Below, piece after piece: positions 1 to 11,270 of a stretch of 64,000 bases of DNA (position 1 is the first letter of the stretch; each line of letters begins with the position of its first letter). A model generated the notes under the pieces. That model was given only the letters and a program-made list of their open reading frames with translations. It was not told where the DNA came from and did not search any database. The stretch comes from Tenebrio molitor (taxonomy: Eukaryota; Arthropoda; Insecta; Coleoptera; Tenebrionidae): contig NC_091046.1 in the NCBI RefSeq assembly GCF_963966145.1, positions 46,686,001-46,750,000 of the forward strand, given 5' to 3'. The position numbers were made by a program, and so were the translations under genes.

Positions 1-705
1 GAATTATGAGCGTGCACGGAAAACATTTTTTTTTGGGTCAAAATCATTTTTTTTAATTTTATGGCTCTGAATGAAGTGATACGGGAAAATTGATTGCACA
101 CGTTTGAAGCCTTACACGAAGGGAACGCAACCCTAAGGTTTCGTAATTTTTACTAATTTTTTAACAGGGTTAAACGTGCGGGCGGTAAAACTTGAATCAC
201 CCTGTACTTTTTTGACAAGCTTTCCAACGGTATAGTCGAATGTGAAAATCCGCTAAAGACAAGCTTGTCAAAAAAGCTTTCAACCAGTGCAATAATAAAT
301 ACGGGGTGCCATTTGAAAAAAAATCGTTTTTGACATTTCTAATTTGTTATGTTTCATAAATCGCAGTAGGCAGACCCCTGCAATTAGAAATTCGGGTAAA
401 AAAGCGCCACAGATCAAAAACGATGGCAGATACGAGTAAGTCAAAACGATCTCTATAGGTTTGATTCATAATTTAGCATAGAATCCAAAAATGAAATCAA
501 ACTGGGTAGGTTCCATTTAAAAAAATCATAAGTTTAGTGTTTTTGTAATATTGGGACACCTGTATATATATGTACCACAATATTTTCCTAATGTGGAGTA
601 GAAGCGTAGCTATCATCTAGAAAAAAGTAAAAGTTCATATCTTTAATAACAAACCAGTTATGGAGCTTTTTCGCAACTCTGGGACACCCTGTATATGAAA
701 CAGAA
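1..705. repeat. AT-rich dispersed-repeat remnants with CACC(C)TGTA motifs
   Basis: No gene is visible. Three related motifs occur: CACCCTGTACT near 200, GGACACCTGTATA near 553 and GGACACCCTGTATA near 681. A fourth, GGACACCCGGTATA, lies near 30165. Short motifs of this form are common at the ends of old insect transposable elements. Which family left them cannot be told from this sequence alone. The stretch from about 705 to 1341 is AT-rich and shows nothing further. Confidence 0.35.
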
Positions 706-1340
706 TAGTGAATAGAGTGACGACAATTACATTTAAATTTTATTATTAAATGAGAAGTTCTTGTGCTAAAACATTTATGTATTTATTACATTTCGCAGTT
801 CAGTGTTTTATAATTTTTTTTAATTTTAACAACATTTGTGTCAGTTTTCCTTCAAACTTTTTGCACAAAAATTATTCTTACTTGATGAAATATTGGTCAT
901 ATTTGAATTATTAGAGAAAGGAAAAAACTAAAAGAATTTGCAGGAATTGTGATCTCTGCCTACTGTGTGTTCTTAAAACAAATATGTACGTTGTTATTGT
1001 TCTTTTTATAGTCAAATTCGTCTTTCTTGTTTTCTTCTCTTTTTATGTCTTTATGTTGTCTTTTTAGATATAATCATTGTCATCTCTCATGAATTATTTT
1101 TTTTTTATTGTTAATGCATACTTACAATTTTCTTTTGATTTGTAATTTTACTTATTGTTGGAAATGTCGTTACCCTTGTTTCTTCAAATTTATAATACTT
1201 TATTTGTAAATAAATTTTTATTTCTTCTGCTATTTTAAAAACCAAATAGAAATAAAAGACCCAAAGCAAGTGCAGAGAGTTTATTTTAATCAAAAATAAC
1301 ACACATTCTTTCTAAACAAATTGTTTCACTTTTTTCATTT

Positions 1341-1346
1341 TTTATT
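1341..1346 (-). promoter_or_regulatory. AATAAA poly(A) signal overlapping the OR stop codon
   Basis: On the minus strand the last codon and stop read CAA TAA AAA, so the AATAAA hexamer contains the TAA stop of the upstream receptor gene. If used, the 3' UTR would be only a few tens of nucleotides. Confidence 0.45.
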
Positions 1347-2463
1347 GTTCACTGTGATGCAATCCAGCATGATATGACCACGAACCTCGAATAATCTAAA
1401 ATTTCACAATTTCTCAATCACCAAAAACTCGTCCTTCAAGACTCACCACCATAAAACACGAAGGAAACAAATCGAACGCACTTATGACGATCTCGGTCTG
1501 GGTCTTCAAGTTGAAAATCAGCAAAGTGTTTCGGATTTTTAAAGAAAAATTCCAGTCTGACTCGACCACGATATTTGCAATTTTACTACTCTGCATCGAA
1601 AACATTGAAAAAGAAATTTCTTATCATGTAGACTTACCTTCAATTCTTCTTCACTGCTGTACCAGTACCAGCAGCACAAGGAAAATTGGGTCAAAATTGA
1701 AGGTAGCAATAACAAAAGAGATTCAGACGCACTGCTAGACGGGAGAATCTGTTGCAAAGATTATTTCCTATGATGTAAAAATAAAAATGAGACTTACCAA
1801 GCTTAGAGAGAAAAGTGCCAAAGCATTGGCCAGCACGTTCGCAAAGAATTGTACAAAGACGATATCATTCAAGGTGTTGAAAATGTCCCAACAACTAGAA
1901 AGATTGAATGGTTTCTCTTTTTTTTGGATTAATTATACACACCTTACGACTTCTTCTTTCTCGAGATCACAGTGGCCTCTTAATGCTTCACACAAGATGC
2001 TGTATTGCATTTCTATGAATTTCATAAAAGACGTCAGCAACACGTCCATGTACAAGTTTGCAGCGATGATAAAAACCAAACTGACAGTGTGGTACTCCAA
2101 GAGCGGTACCAAACACCCAAGAACTGCAACACCATAACCCGTGTATGTCCTCCAGATGCCCAGAACGCTTTCAGCAAATCCAGTCTGTGTCCTTGGAAAG
2201 ACGTGTGCGTTAAGTGTTCCCACTAGCTCTTTCAACACGTTCGTGACAAAGCCGTAGGTGTTGCGAATTGCAATCATTTGCAGTGCGAGAGATTCCAAGT
2301 GCATCTCGATGACGAAGAGGTTAAATAATTGGATGAAGATGAAGAATTTGATTGAAATGAAATAGAGGTGGAGGTTGTAGAAGTCTTCTTGGGGCCAGAC
2401 GCCGAAGAGACGGAGTGCTGCGAGGCTTGTGTCGAAGGTGGCTCTCCAGTTGAAGAGCTCCAT
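1342..2463 (-). CDS. odorant receptor, shortened copy (308 aa)
   Basis: Member of the insect odorant receptor family, seven-transmembrane ligand-gated channel subunits that work with Orco in olfactory neuron dendrites. Five coding exons on the minus strand: 1943-2463, 1798-1894, 1638-1748, 1447-1590 and 1342-1395. All introns are 47-51 nt with GT/AG ends, and the joined frame is open. The N-terminus (MELFNWRATF..LRLFGVWP), the VQFFANVL segment, the CCWYWYSSEEELK loop and the C-terminal exon (IIRGSWSYHAGL) match the layout of the neighbour at 5708-7044, with the same intron phases. It is 73 residues shorter. The second extracellular loop lacks about 35 residues, and the conserved segment before intron 1 (ECVLHHRAIL in the neighbour) is reduced to EEVV, with the usual RCV codons running into a stop inside the intron. 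It is either a pseudogene in the making or a divergent receptor. The start was chosen at the ATG matching the family N-terminus. Confidence 0.82.
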
Positions 2464-3881
2464 GACCTGCAAGAAGTCTAAATCAACAGGAAAAAATTTA
2501 ACCAAATGAATGCTTGCAGATTATCAGTGACAGTGATATTTAAATAAATGGTAAAAAATAAATCGTCGCGTTTCAGAAGTGAGATAAGTTTTACGTGGCA
2601 ACTTGATTTTCTTTAAATTGGGAGCTTTAAAGTTTGTTTGCGGTTTGTGTAAAGAATATGGTGTTGATGTCCTGTCACGAAGGACTTGTTTGCACGATCG
2701 TCTGCATTATTAAGGATATTTTTAAACTTTGTATAAACTGTTTTAAAGTGGACAACTTACAATTATGTGCAATCAAGAGTGGAATAATTTATTAGAATTG
2801 TTTGCAAGTTCTGTGGAAATAATGCTGTGCTTTTAAATATGTAATAATGTGTGGGAAGCAAACTTTGCAACAAAAATTGAAAGACAATAACTACGACAAT
2901 AAGACTGAAGTAGAAAAACGAAATATTACCACGATTTTTTCTGTGTGTGATTTTTGTGTTTAATTTATGCTTTAGAGCTTGAAAGCTTCCGATCGAGGAC
3001 CCAGAGAACTGCAGCCCCCGGCACCAAAACAACGCCTTTATAACCAACAAGTCATGAATTAACAATATTCACACTAAAAACCACCAACGACAAGTTTAAA
3101 AATTTATATATTTTAAGTGAAAATATTGAACAGTTTTTTCCCTAATTACAGCCTTTACCCACTTATTAACTCCTCTTCGATGCTTTATTAAAGCTTTTCA
3201 AACAACTGCGCTCATTCTTGGTGGGAAAGTGCCAGGTGCAAGATATTAATTTTTTTTCAAAATGCGAAATTTAATCTTTGTTCCGTCGCTTTTCTCTGAA
3301 TCTTTAATTAAGGACTTGGAGAAAAACGCATTAATTAAGCAACAGAGAGCTGTTGTATTTTTTTAGAGCTTTTCAGGTCTGACAAGAGACTCAGATGACG
3401 AACGACAATTATTTATTTACACAATTTTCCTTGCTGTAATTAAGTGGAGAAGGTTTTTTGTTGTCACAGTAGTGGCTTCTAGAGACTTCGAAGCACACCA
3501 CCGACATACCAAAAAATGTAAGAAGGGGATTGTTAAGTGTGGAGGGTGTAATGAAACGGAATTGTGCAAAAATTGCAAAGAAAAATTGTAGCAATCGTCG
3601 TAAGTGACAGGTAAGAGAAAAAAAAAATTGTAATTAGTGAACTTTCTTCAAATTCAAATTGTTGTCCAATGTTTATTTTTCTGTTACTTCCTTTATATTA
3701 ATTTTTTTATATTCCCAAGTTTTTCAAAATCCGGAAAACAGTTTCTTTTTAATTTTTTATTAAATGCTTCTTTTAAAATTGAACTAAAGTAGCTTCACTA
3801 AGAAATATTGTTCAAGTGATGAATATTACTGTTGGCACTACTGTTGTGTGATAATTTTTTGTTGTGAGTGCTTCTCTTGTA
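2464..3881. other. intergenic, no gene seen
   Basis: AT-rich sequence upstream of the shortened odorant receptor. A 3' splice-site-like CTTGCAG just before its ATG suggests that a non-coding 5' exon may lie in this interval. Open frames here are short and show no recognisable protein features. Confidence 0.5.
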
Positions 3882-4117
3882 ACGGGTGACTATTAAAATT
3901 TTCACTTAGGGTTGGCTATGGATCATTCTTTGTTTTCCGTTGCACCTTAGACACTGACAAGTCTGACATTTCAATAAATGTTTTTTCTCTTAATTTGGTT
4001 ATGTTTCAATTGTACTGACTGACATTTGTTGTTCGTTCTTGCGTGTGTCTAAAGTAACAGAAAAAATAAAAACTCGTTCAAAGCCAACTCCAAGTGAAAA
4101 TTTTAATAGTCACCCGT
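3882..4117. mobile_element. 236 bp MITE with terminal inverted repeats and TA target duplication
   Basis: The left end reads ACGGGTGACTATTAAAATTT and the right end is its reverse complement, with identity running about 26 bp (ACGGGTGACTATTAAAATTTTC then ACTT). A second matched block follows (GGGTTGGCT against AGCCAACTC). The element is flanked by TA at 3880-3881 and 4118-4119. The TA duplication and small size fit a non-autonomous Tc1/mariner-type MITE. No transposase is encoded inside. Confidence 0.85.
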
Positions 4118-4643
4118 TATAAATCTAGTTCGAAATAATTTTCGAAATTATTAAAACTTGGAAATTATACAAAAGGAAATAAATTAATGAAAGAAAAAAC
4201 AATCACATTTTAAAAAGAAAAAAATTTAAGCAGCAAAAAGTTTTAGATGATGATTTTTATTGTTTCCTTTTCTTATTTTATTTAAAGGCAACAAATAATC
4301 CAAATCAATCTAGTAACACAAAACTACAATAAAGAATTAATCTTTGTTTCCGGCAAAAAACACTTTTAATATTTGTATAAATCGCCATTTTTTCAGTTTT
4401 TTTCTATTTCTATTTTGAAAGAAATCAAACATGAAATACCTAAATCTTTTCATTTACAATTTCAAACAGGTAGTTTTTTCCTTTTTATCCCTTAAAGTTT
4501 GTAATAAACGTGAGATATTCTTTGGTACTGAATATTCTTTACTCAACAAAAAATATTTTTTCTTCAAATGTCAGTCAAATATGACATTTTACTGCTGGAT
4601 TAATAATGCTAAAGTGTCACTTCATTCATGGCATCTGACGAGC

Positions 4644-4695
4644 TGACGAGCGGCAGATAAAGTTATTATCTCTGATGACGAGCGGCAGATAAAGT
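4644..4695. repeat. 20 bp perfect direct repeat, 32 bp period
   Basis: TGACGAGCGGCAGATAAAGT occurs at 4644-4663 and again at 4676-4695, separated by 12 bp. It looks like a recent local duplication. Confidence 0.85.
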
Positions 4696-4879
4696 AAACT
4701 GGCTAAATCATTTGAAATTCCTAACTCAAATTTTAACAAATTCGTTTCTGCATCTGACGTTTCTTAAATAATTTGTTATAAACGTTTGAAGAAAAAATAG
4801 TAGATATATATGTTATTCGGCGCAACCAGCATTGCCTGGTTTGTCTACCAAACTACCAGCATCAGCACATAAAACTTTA

Positions 4880-5126
4880 TTTATCTACGATCGTGTAAAA
4901 AGTAGGCACTTTTTGCACTAAAAATCGTCAAAGTTGACGTTTAGTGGACTCACAGAATCGTGCCATAAAACTTTTAGTACACGCTTTTATGGCACAGAAC
5001 TGTCAGAATACAACAATATAATTTGTTGCAAACATTGTTTAAAAGTAGGTTGCTAAACGACGTGGTTCTCAAACGACTTTGGTCATTCATAAAATATGGT
5101 GGGATGATCCTCCGATCGTAGATAAA
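4880..5126. repeat. inverted-repeat element, about 250 bp
   Basis: TTTATCTACGATCG at 4880-4893 is matched perfectly in reverse complement at 5113-5126. A shared CGTGTAAAAAG follows each arm in direct orientation (4892 and 5142). Inside is a GTGCCATAAAA / TTTTATGGCAC hairpin near 4960-4995. It probably derives from a foldback or MITE element. The interval 5130-5700 is AT-rich with no gene. Confidence 0.5.
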
Positions 5127-5707
5127 ATGTTGTAAGACATACGTGTAAAAAGTTCCTTTGTTGCACTCACATCCTTTGAAATACTCCTTCGTACCTCGGT
5201 CGTATTTTAAACCCGTTCGTGCAATAAAGGATAACTTTTTACACTTGTATCTTAAATTACTATTTTGCTCCTAATAACATAATATACTATTATTCGTTAA
5301 AAACTACATTATTCAGAAAATATAAAATGTTTTTATATTCTCATTCACTTTTCATATTTTTTTTTTTTTTTTCGTGTTAAAACTTTTCTCGTAACTTGTC
5401 TCCGTTATATGTATTAATTTTTGCCATTTTCTTAATCATCCTTCTAAATGTGTTATAATTTTTTTCTTATTATTGTTGTTGTTATTTTCTGTTGAATAAA
5501 TTGCTGTCGTATTGTTTATTACATATTATCTATCAACGAGAAAGGTTCAATAATTAACAACAACTAGCAACAATATTTATTTTAAACTTTTTCTGTTCTT
5601 TCACTGCAAAAATAAAAAGTAACTAACTAAACAATTTTATTGCAATCATCATCAGAGGACGGAACAATATTTTGCCGACAGAAACATTATGACACCTCAC
5701 TAATAAA

Positions 5708-7044
5708 TTATTCTTGACCATTGACTTGATGCAAAACGGCAAAGTAAGACCAAGAAGTCCTCAGAATCTACAAATGAAAATTTTTCACTTTTATCAAAAG
5801 TCACATAAACGTACCCTCATGAAGGTATCCAAGGTGAGATAAAATAAATTCAAAGCGGACATTTTGATTGGTGTCCTGCACCTCATGACGAAGAAAATCA
5901 AATTCTTTTTGACTTCTAACGACGTTTCAGTCCAATCGAATTCGAACACTGCGTACGGAATGTTACTACTCTGCAACAAAATTCTGCATAAAAATGAAAC
6001 TCTTTTTTTCGGCGACTACTTTAATTTCGACTTCGTTGCCGAACCAGCAGTACATGAAGATTTCCACAACGACCGCGTTCCCGTAGAAGAGACACGAGTA
6101 AAACTCGCTGCTGAAAACTGTAACCTTGACTGAGACATAGTAAAGATAGTAGAAATGTATCTAGTATAGTACCACTGTCAACTGAAACATTGTCATTCCG
6201 ATCGAGACAGCACTGGTGAAGAATTGGACCAAAACGATCCAGTTGAAGAATCTGTTGGAGTCTTCGGCGAATCTGAAAGGGTGGGTCAGTAACGCATCAT
6301 CGAAATCACCACAACGTACTTCAAGATGGCGCGGTGGTGCAACACACACTCGATGACTCTCTTGTTGATGTTTGTAAACTCGTGAAGATGTCTCAACTCG
6401 TCGCACAAGATGTCGCATTGCGCCCCTATGTACATGTTCAAAGCGGCTATCAAAGTGTCAATGTTGAGATTGACGATGCAGATGAAGCACACACTGGTGA
6501 TCTGATAGACGTAGGTGACCTCGTAGAACGGAGAGATTCTGGAGTCATACGGGTACCAAGCTAAGAACGGTAATCGATGCACTTTGAGCGACCCATCCAG
6601 GATCGGGAACGTGGTCCAGAAGAAGATGGCGTTGAGAGTCATCAAAGTGAACACCGTGTACACCATCTTCCAGAACTTGAGACTCGGCTCGACTAGACTC
6701 CGCTGTCTGGCGTTCTTCGGCTGGAACATGTCGCTGTTCAACGTCACCATCAGCTGCTTCAGGATGCCCATGTTGTTGATGAGGTAGTAGGACTTCAAGA
6801 TGGCGAGCATTTCGGTGAGAGAGACGAAAATCGTGGCGGTCAAGGCTTCCAAGTCGTCGAGGATGAAGATTATGTTGAAGGACTGAAAGAAGTTGTGGCC
6901 GAAGACGAAGACCGTGAGGCAGACGGTGGCGTAGAGGGTGTAGAGGTTGGGCTTGTAGGTGGCGTCGCCGGCGGGCCAGAGACCGGCGATCTTCAGCATG
7001 ATGATGTTCCTGCGGATGGTCAGCTTCCAGTCGAAGCCGCTCAT
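5708..7044 (-). CDS. odorant receptor (381 aa, complete)
   Basis: Insect odorant receptor expected in the dendritic membrane of olfactory sensory neurons, forming an odour-gated cation channel with Orco. Six coding exons on the minus strand: 6320-7044, 6173-6272, 6020-6124, 5815-5970 and 5708-5767, with GT/AG introns of 36-49 nt, so five in all. The joined frame encodes 381 residues, the usual family length. Family signatures seen are LKIAGLWPAGD near residue 17, the long extracellular loop 2, ECVLHHRAILKFAED before TM4, VLVQFFTSAVSIGMTMFQLT, the MYCWFGNEVE loop followed by a DWTETS motif, and the C-terminal ILRTSWSYFAVL. The ATG at 7044 was chosen because an upstream in-frame codon is GTG and a splice-acceptor-like TCAACAG lies just upstream. 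It is a tandem relative of the shortened receptor 3.2 kb away on the same strand. The ligand cannot be predicted. Confidence 0.93.
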
Positions 7045-7799
7045 TTTGGACGGAGCTGTTGACACAAAAAATAAAAGGTAATGGATTCGAGTGAAGAAGT
7101 GTAAACGTTTGGAAGTCTTTGGTCATGTGTCAGAATGAAGACAAATTGTTCTGGTATGGTCGCCCAGCAAATTGCAAAGGTGGTTCTTCCTTTATTGACT
7201 CTGGCAAAGGGTTACTTGGTCATCTAGGTACATTTGGTACACGATCTGGTGACTAAAGAGGTTGCATCAATACCTTCAAAGCATTTCTTGTGAGCTCAAG
7301 CGTTGACCTGATGCAACAGAAGACTTCATCTCAAGTTTCTTCCTTTTCTTTTTTCTTTGAGAACATCACATCCTTTGGACATTACACATTACTCCCCCGT
7401 TCTATTCTTCTCGTGCAGCAAACGGTTCTTAATCACTCCATAGAATGTCAAGAAACTGTTGCTACACATTTTTCTGCTGAAGAACTAGCCCAAAATTTTC
7501 TAGGAGATGGTGAACTCTTCTGTCTCCATTTCATTTAGCCCTTTTGACTCGGAATCAAGAGGATTTCATTCATCCTTACAAATCATTCCAGAATTCTATC
7601 CAGATTTGCGAAGACAAGACTGATCAAATGATCTCCCAATCAACATTTTCAATGACAGAAGCAATAAACGAAGAACCACTCTTGTATTGTTCTGAAGAAT
7701 ATTAAGAAATATTGTTGATACTTGATTGATACTATTGCTACAAAAAATGCATTTTTTTTTAATTTTTGTGGGGTGGTGCAACAAATAGATGTTTTTGCA

Positions 7800-7860
7800 C
7801 CTTGTATTTAGACAACCAAGTAATCACACCAATTTGCCATAGCGTAGTACAGTTACGTCA
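7800..7860. repeat. dispersed repeat, copy 1 of a pair (also near 11208-11270)
   Basis: About 60 bp around ACCAAGTAATCACACC .. TAGTACAGTTAC resembles 11208-11270 (ACCAAGTAATAACATCG .. TAGTACAGTTAC). A shorter version, TTTAGGCAACCAACTAAGAT, occurs near 18263. The shared blocks are interrupted by small differences, as expected of an old repeat family. Confidence 0.6.
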
Positions 7861-10800
7861 TGCACTCGTAATTCTTTGCAAACATTTTTTTTTATTTGTG
7901 AAGGGTGGTGCGAGTGTCCAAATAAAGGTTTGGGGTGCTCCAAGTGCATTATCCACTGTACCTTGAAAAGAACAAGCACGAAAAGATTCTTGACTCGGAG
8001 AGCTTTCAAGTGGCCCACCACAAAGCCGCGAGCTCTTATACCCCCAGTCCTCGGAAACCACCCCCGCCCTGGAATTTGAGGGATCCTTATCCCGGAACAG
8101 GAGGCGCCTGCGCATCAGGAATCCCATCAGGTAAACGTCCGATACAGAGGGAATACGGAATGTTGATTACACCGGCGGCGAACCACGAGTGGACTTTTTA
8201 CACGAAATAATTGAATGGCCGCTTAAAAAGAGTAATAGTTTATCGAGAGGCAAAAAAGTCATCAGGCGAGCGGCTCCCTTGATCCGGTTTGTTGGCACTT
8301 CCTTACAGGGCCTTAAGAGTTTCAAACTCTCGGAATCTTGTTAGTAGTAGTGGCCAGTCGAGCGGAGACCTTTTCGCCAAATGGCTTTTTTCGCCCGCCT
8401 TGATTTATCACCGACGGCCATATACGGGGTGGCGACGAAAATGGCCACCGCGAATTAATCGGACAGCTGCAAATTCTCGTTTTACGAGGCCGAAAAAAAT
8501 TCGTTTTGCCGCATGAATTAAAGATTTCTCTTGAAATTGTGGCGGGCGGTGGAGGACTGATGTTAAAATGGAAATTGATTTTTTTTTTCGAAATATCTAC
8601 GTAAAACCCTTAATTATCAGAGCGGGCCGGGCAAAGCTGCCTATTAGTTGATGCACGAGGAGTTATCCTGGGCGGGGTTCGCTTTTCAAAAATTTTCTCT
8701 CCTACCCTTCAATTATAATTTTTATTAATTACCCAAGCTGCTTATTATATTTTTTGTACGATTATTTGACCAGCATTTTATGAGAAAACCTCAACTGCTG
8801 CTCATAAATAAGACAACACTAATTACCTCAACGAAATACTCCTCATTTATTATTTGTCAATAGAAATTTTATAAGTGCCACCCCTTTTTGTGGTTGCTCC
8901 AAGCCTTAGTAATTAAGAAGACGCCAGTCAGTTCAAGTCTTCAGGATCATCAACAACTGAAGAGGAACTAAGGTTAGTCGAATATTTTTTTAATAAAACA
9001 ATTAGCAAAAGAAAAACATTCAAGTAAAAAATAGAAGCGTATTTGTTGCATTCGAACAAAACACAAGAGGTTAGAAAATAATCGCGTTTGACAAAATCTT
9101 CCAATCTAAAACAACTCATATTACACGTTTTGGGACTGTTTAAGAATAAAATTAGGGAAAATTGTGAAACAACATTTACATGAAGACTACTATTAGAGGC
9201 TTCTTTTCATTGTCTCTTATTGCAAGCTCTGACAAACAGAAAAGGTCTTTTCCAACACAACAACCCACCACAACATTTAAACCATGGTTTTTTTTTTTAG
9301 TAAAACTTTTATTTCTTTCTCTTTTAGTCATTCTTTTGCGTCCACAAAAATATTTGTTTCAAATGTAAATTTCATTTGATTTTTTTGTTTAAACACTTAA
9401 ATACGTACTTTGATAGCAATTTTACTCCATGATAACATTTTAACACTGTATGAAGTAATTATCATGCCCTTTTAAACATTGCATGTTAAATTTGATTTTA
9501 ATATGAATTTTTTCCTCCTGGCGACAACGATAAATTGAATGTCGCCTGGATGTAGGCAACCCAAAAAACACATTTCTCCCAACAAGATTTTCCTCGCTGA
9601 TTGAATCATCTTTCTCCAACTTTACATGTTTTTATCGTAATATTTCTTCATGCAGTGCAACAAAAACGCATCTCCGACTTTATCGCAATTTTATTATCCT
9701 CATTACAACTTCCTGTTAATCAAAAACCGCATCAGAATATTTTTATGTGCTCGAAGTAAACATAACCTTAATTGCGCAAGAAATGTCATCGTAAAGCCGC
9801 ATTGCATACTTTTTGATGATTTCATTTACGTTGTCGACAAACCAGTCCCGCTTTAAAAACCTTCTCCTGTTCTTCAAGTCTGACGATTAAAACTGCAAAA
9901 CTAGTGATTTTTGGCCCCTGAAGTGGTTTTTAAAGGAAATTCTCTCAAAAAACTGTTACCAAGAGTCACTGTTGCAGATTAAACGACACAAAGATGGAAA
10001 GATGTCTGATTTGACCTTGATACGTTGTTTTCTTGAGACTGCTTCCTTAGATGGATATGCCAGTATCTCTCAAGTCTATATTTAGATCTACATTGGTGAA
10101 AATTTGTGCTCTAAAAAATAACACCTCTTCTTAAATTTGTGTTTACAATAAAAATTATTTTGGCCAACTTGAACACAACACCATTCCGACTTCTTGTGTT
10201 TATTTTTTTGGCCGTGCATAATCTGACAAGTTGCTCGTTTGTTTCCATCCCGGAAAATTTAAATTTAAGATTTGACATTACCATAAGAGATGATTATCCG
10301 AGGCTGTTGTATCGGCAATTAGTTTCTCGTCTCAAGTCAACGACAATGACGTAAAAAATATAAAAAGACAATCTTTCCTTTGATTTATTTCAAATGAAAA
10401 AATAGTAATGCACGATCTGACTCTGCGTATGTGTGGCAAAAATTTGATTTGTCTAGAGCTGGTAACGACAATCCAGTCGCAGATGTCTGAGTCGACGAAG
10501 GCATTCACGCCGCCCCCGACCCGAAACGTGCCTCCGCGCCTCGAACGCCTCCCCCCGCGCCCTTCGCGCCTCGCGAAACAGCAGCAAACGTGCCAATCTA
10601 ACGCCTCATAAAATCGAACAGTAGCCCTTTGTTGCATCCAGTAGCAACGGCCGAGTCAAAGTTCACGTCAAGAGCCGTCGCCTCGACTTCTTCTCCTTCC
10701 AGCAGCAGCAGCATTCGGCACGAGCTGCCGTTGCCAACGTCTTATCTGATGACGCTCGCACAGAGACAACGTCAATGGTGATTGATTTGTCGGTGCGCTT

Positions 10801-11207
10801 TTTGCTCCACACAATGGTGCCGCGTCATTTTACACTTTCGTGGTTCCGCGAAGCGGGGGAATACCCTTTGTTCGGAGGGTGCAAAAACGCCGATATGCAA
10901 AAAGGAGAAACGTACTCGCATCAAGGAGTTTGCTATTATTTGTTGGAGGCTTTTTCCGATGCAAATAAATTGGTTTCGCGATCGACCTACGGAATACAAT
11001 GCAGACGTGCACCAGTAAATAAATTAATTAAGCAAGGAAGGCTCTCCTAACAGTGGAGACAAGTGGTACAAAAATTAGAAATTAGACACCACTGTAAAGT
11101 ACCATCGACAGTCGTTTAAGAAAGTACCACATTTATCATGAAACTATTTAATCTTAATTAGTTGCTTCGATTTGTTTTTACTTTAAATTACATGAGCTTA
11201 AAACCCC

Positions 11208-11270
11208 TTATTTTTAGGCAACCAAGTAATAACATCGATTCACCTTTAGTATAGTACAGTTACATATTAT
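11208..11270. repeat. dispersed repeat, copy 2 of a pair (also near 7800-7860)
   Basis: Shares CAACCAAGTAAT and TAGTACAGTTAC blocks, in the same order and orientation, with 7800-7860. It lies in gene-free sequence. Confidence 0.6.
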
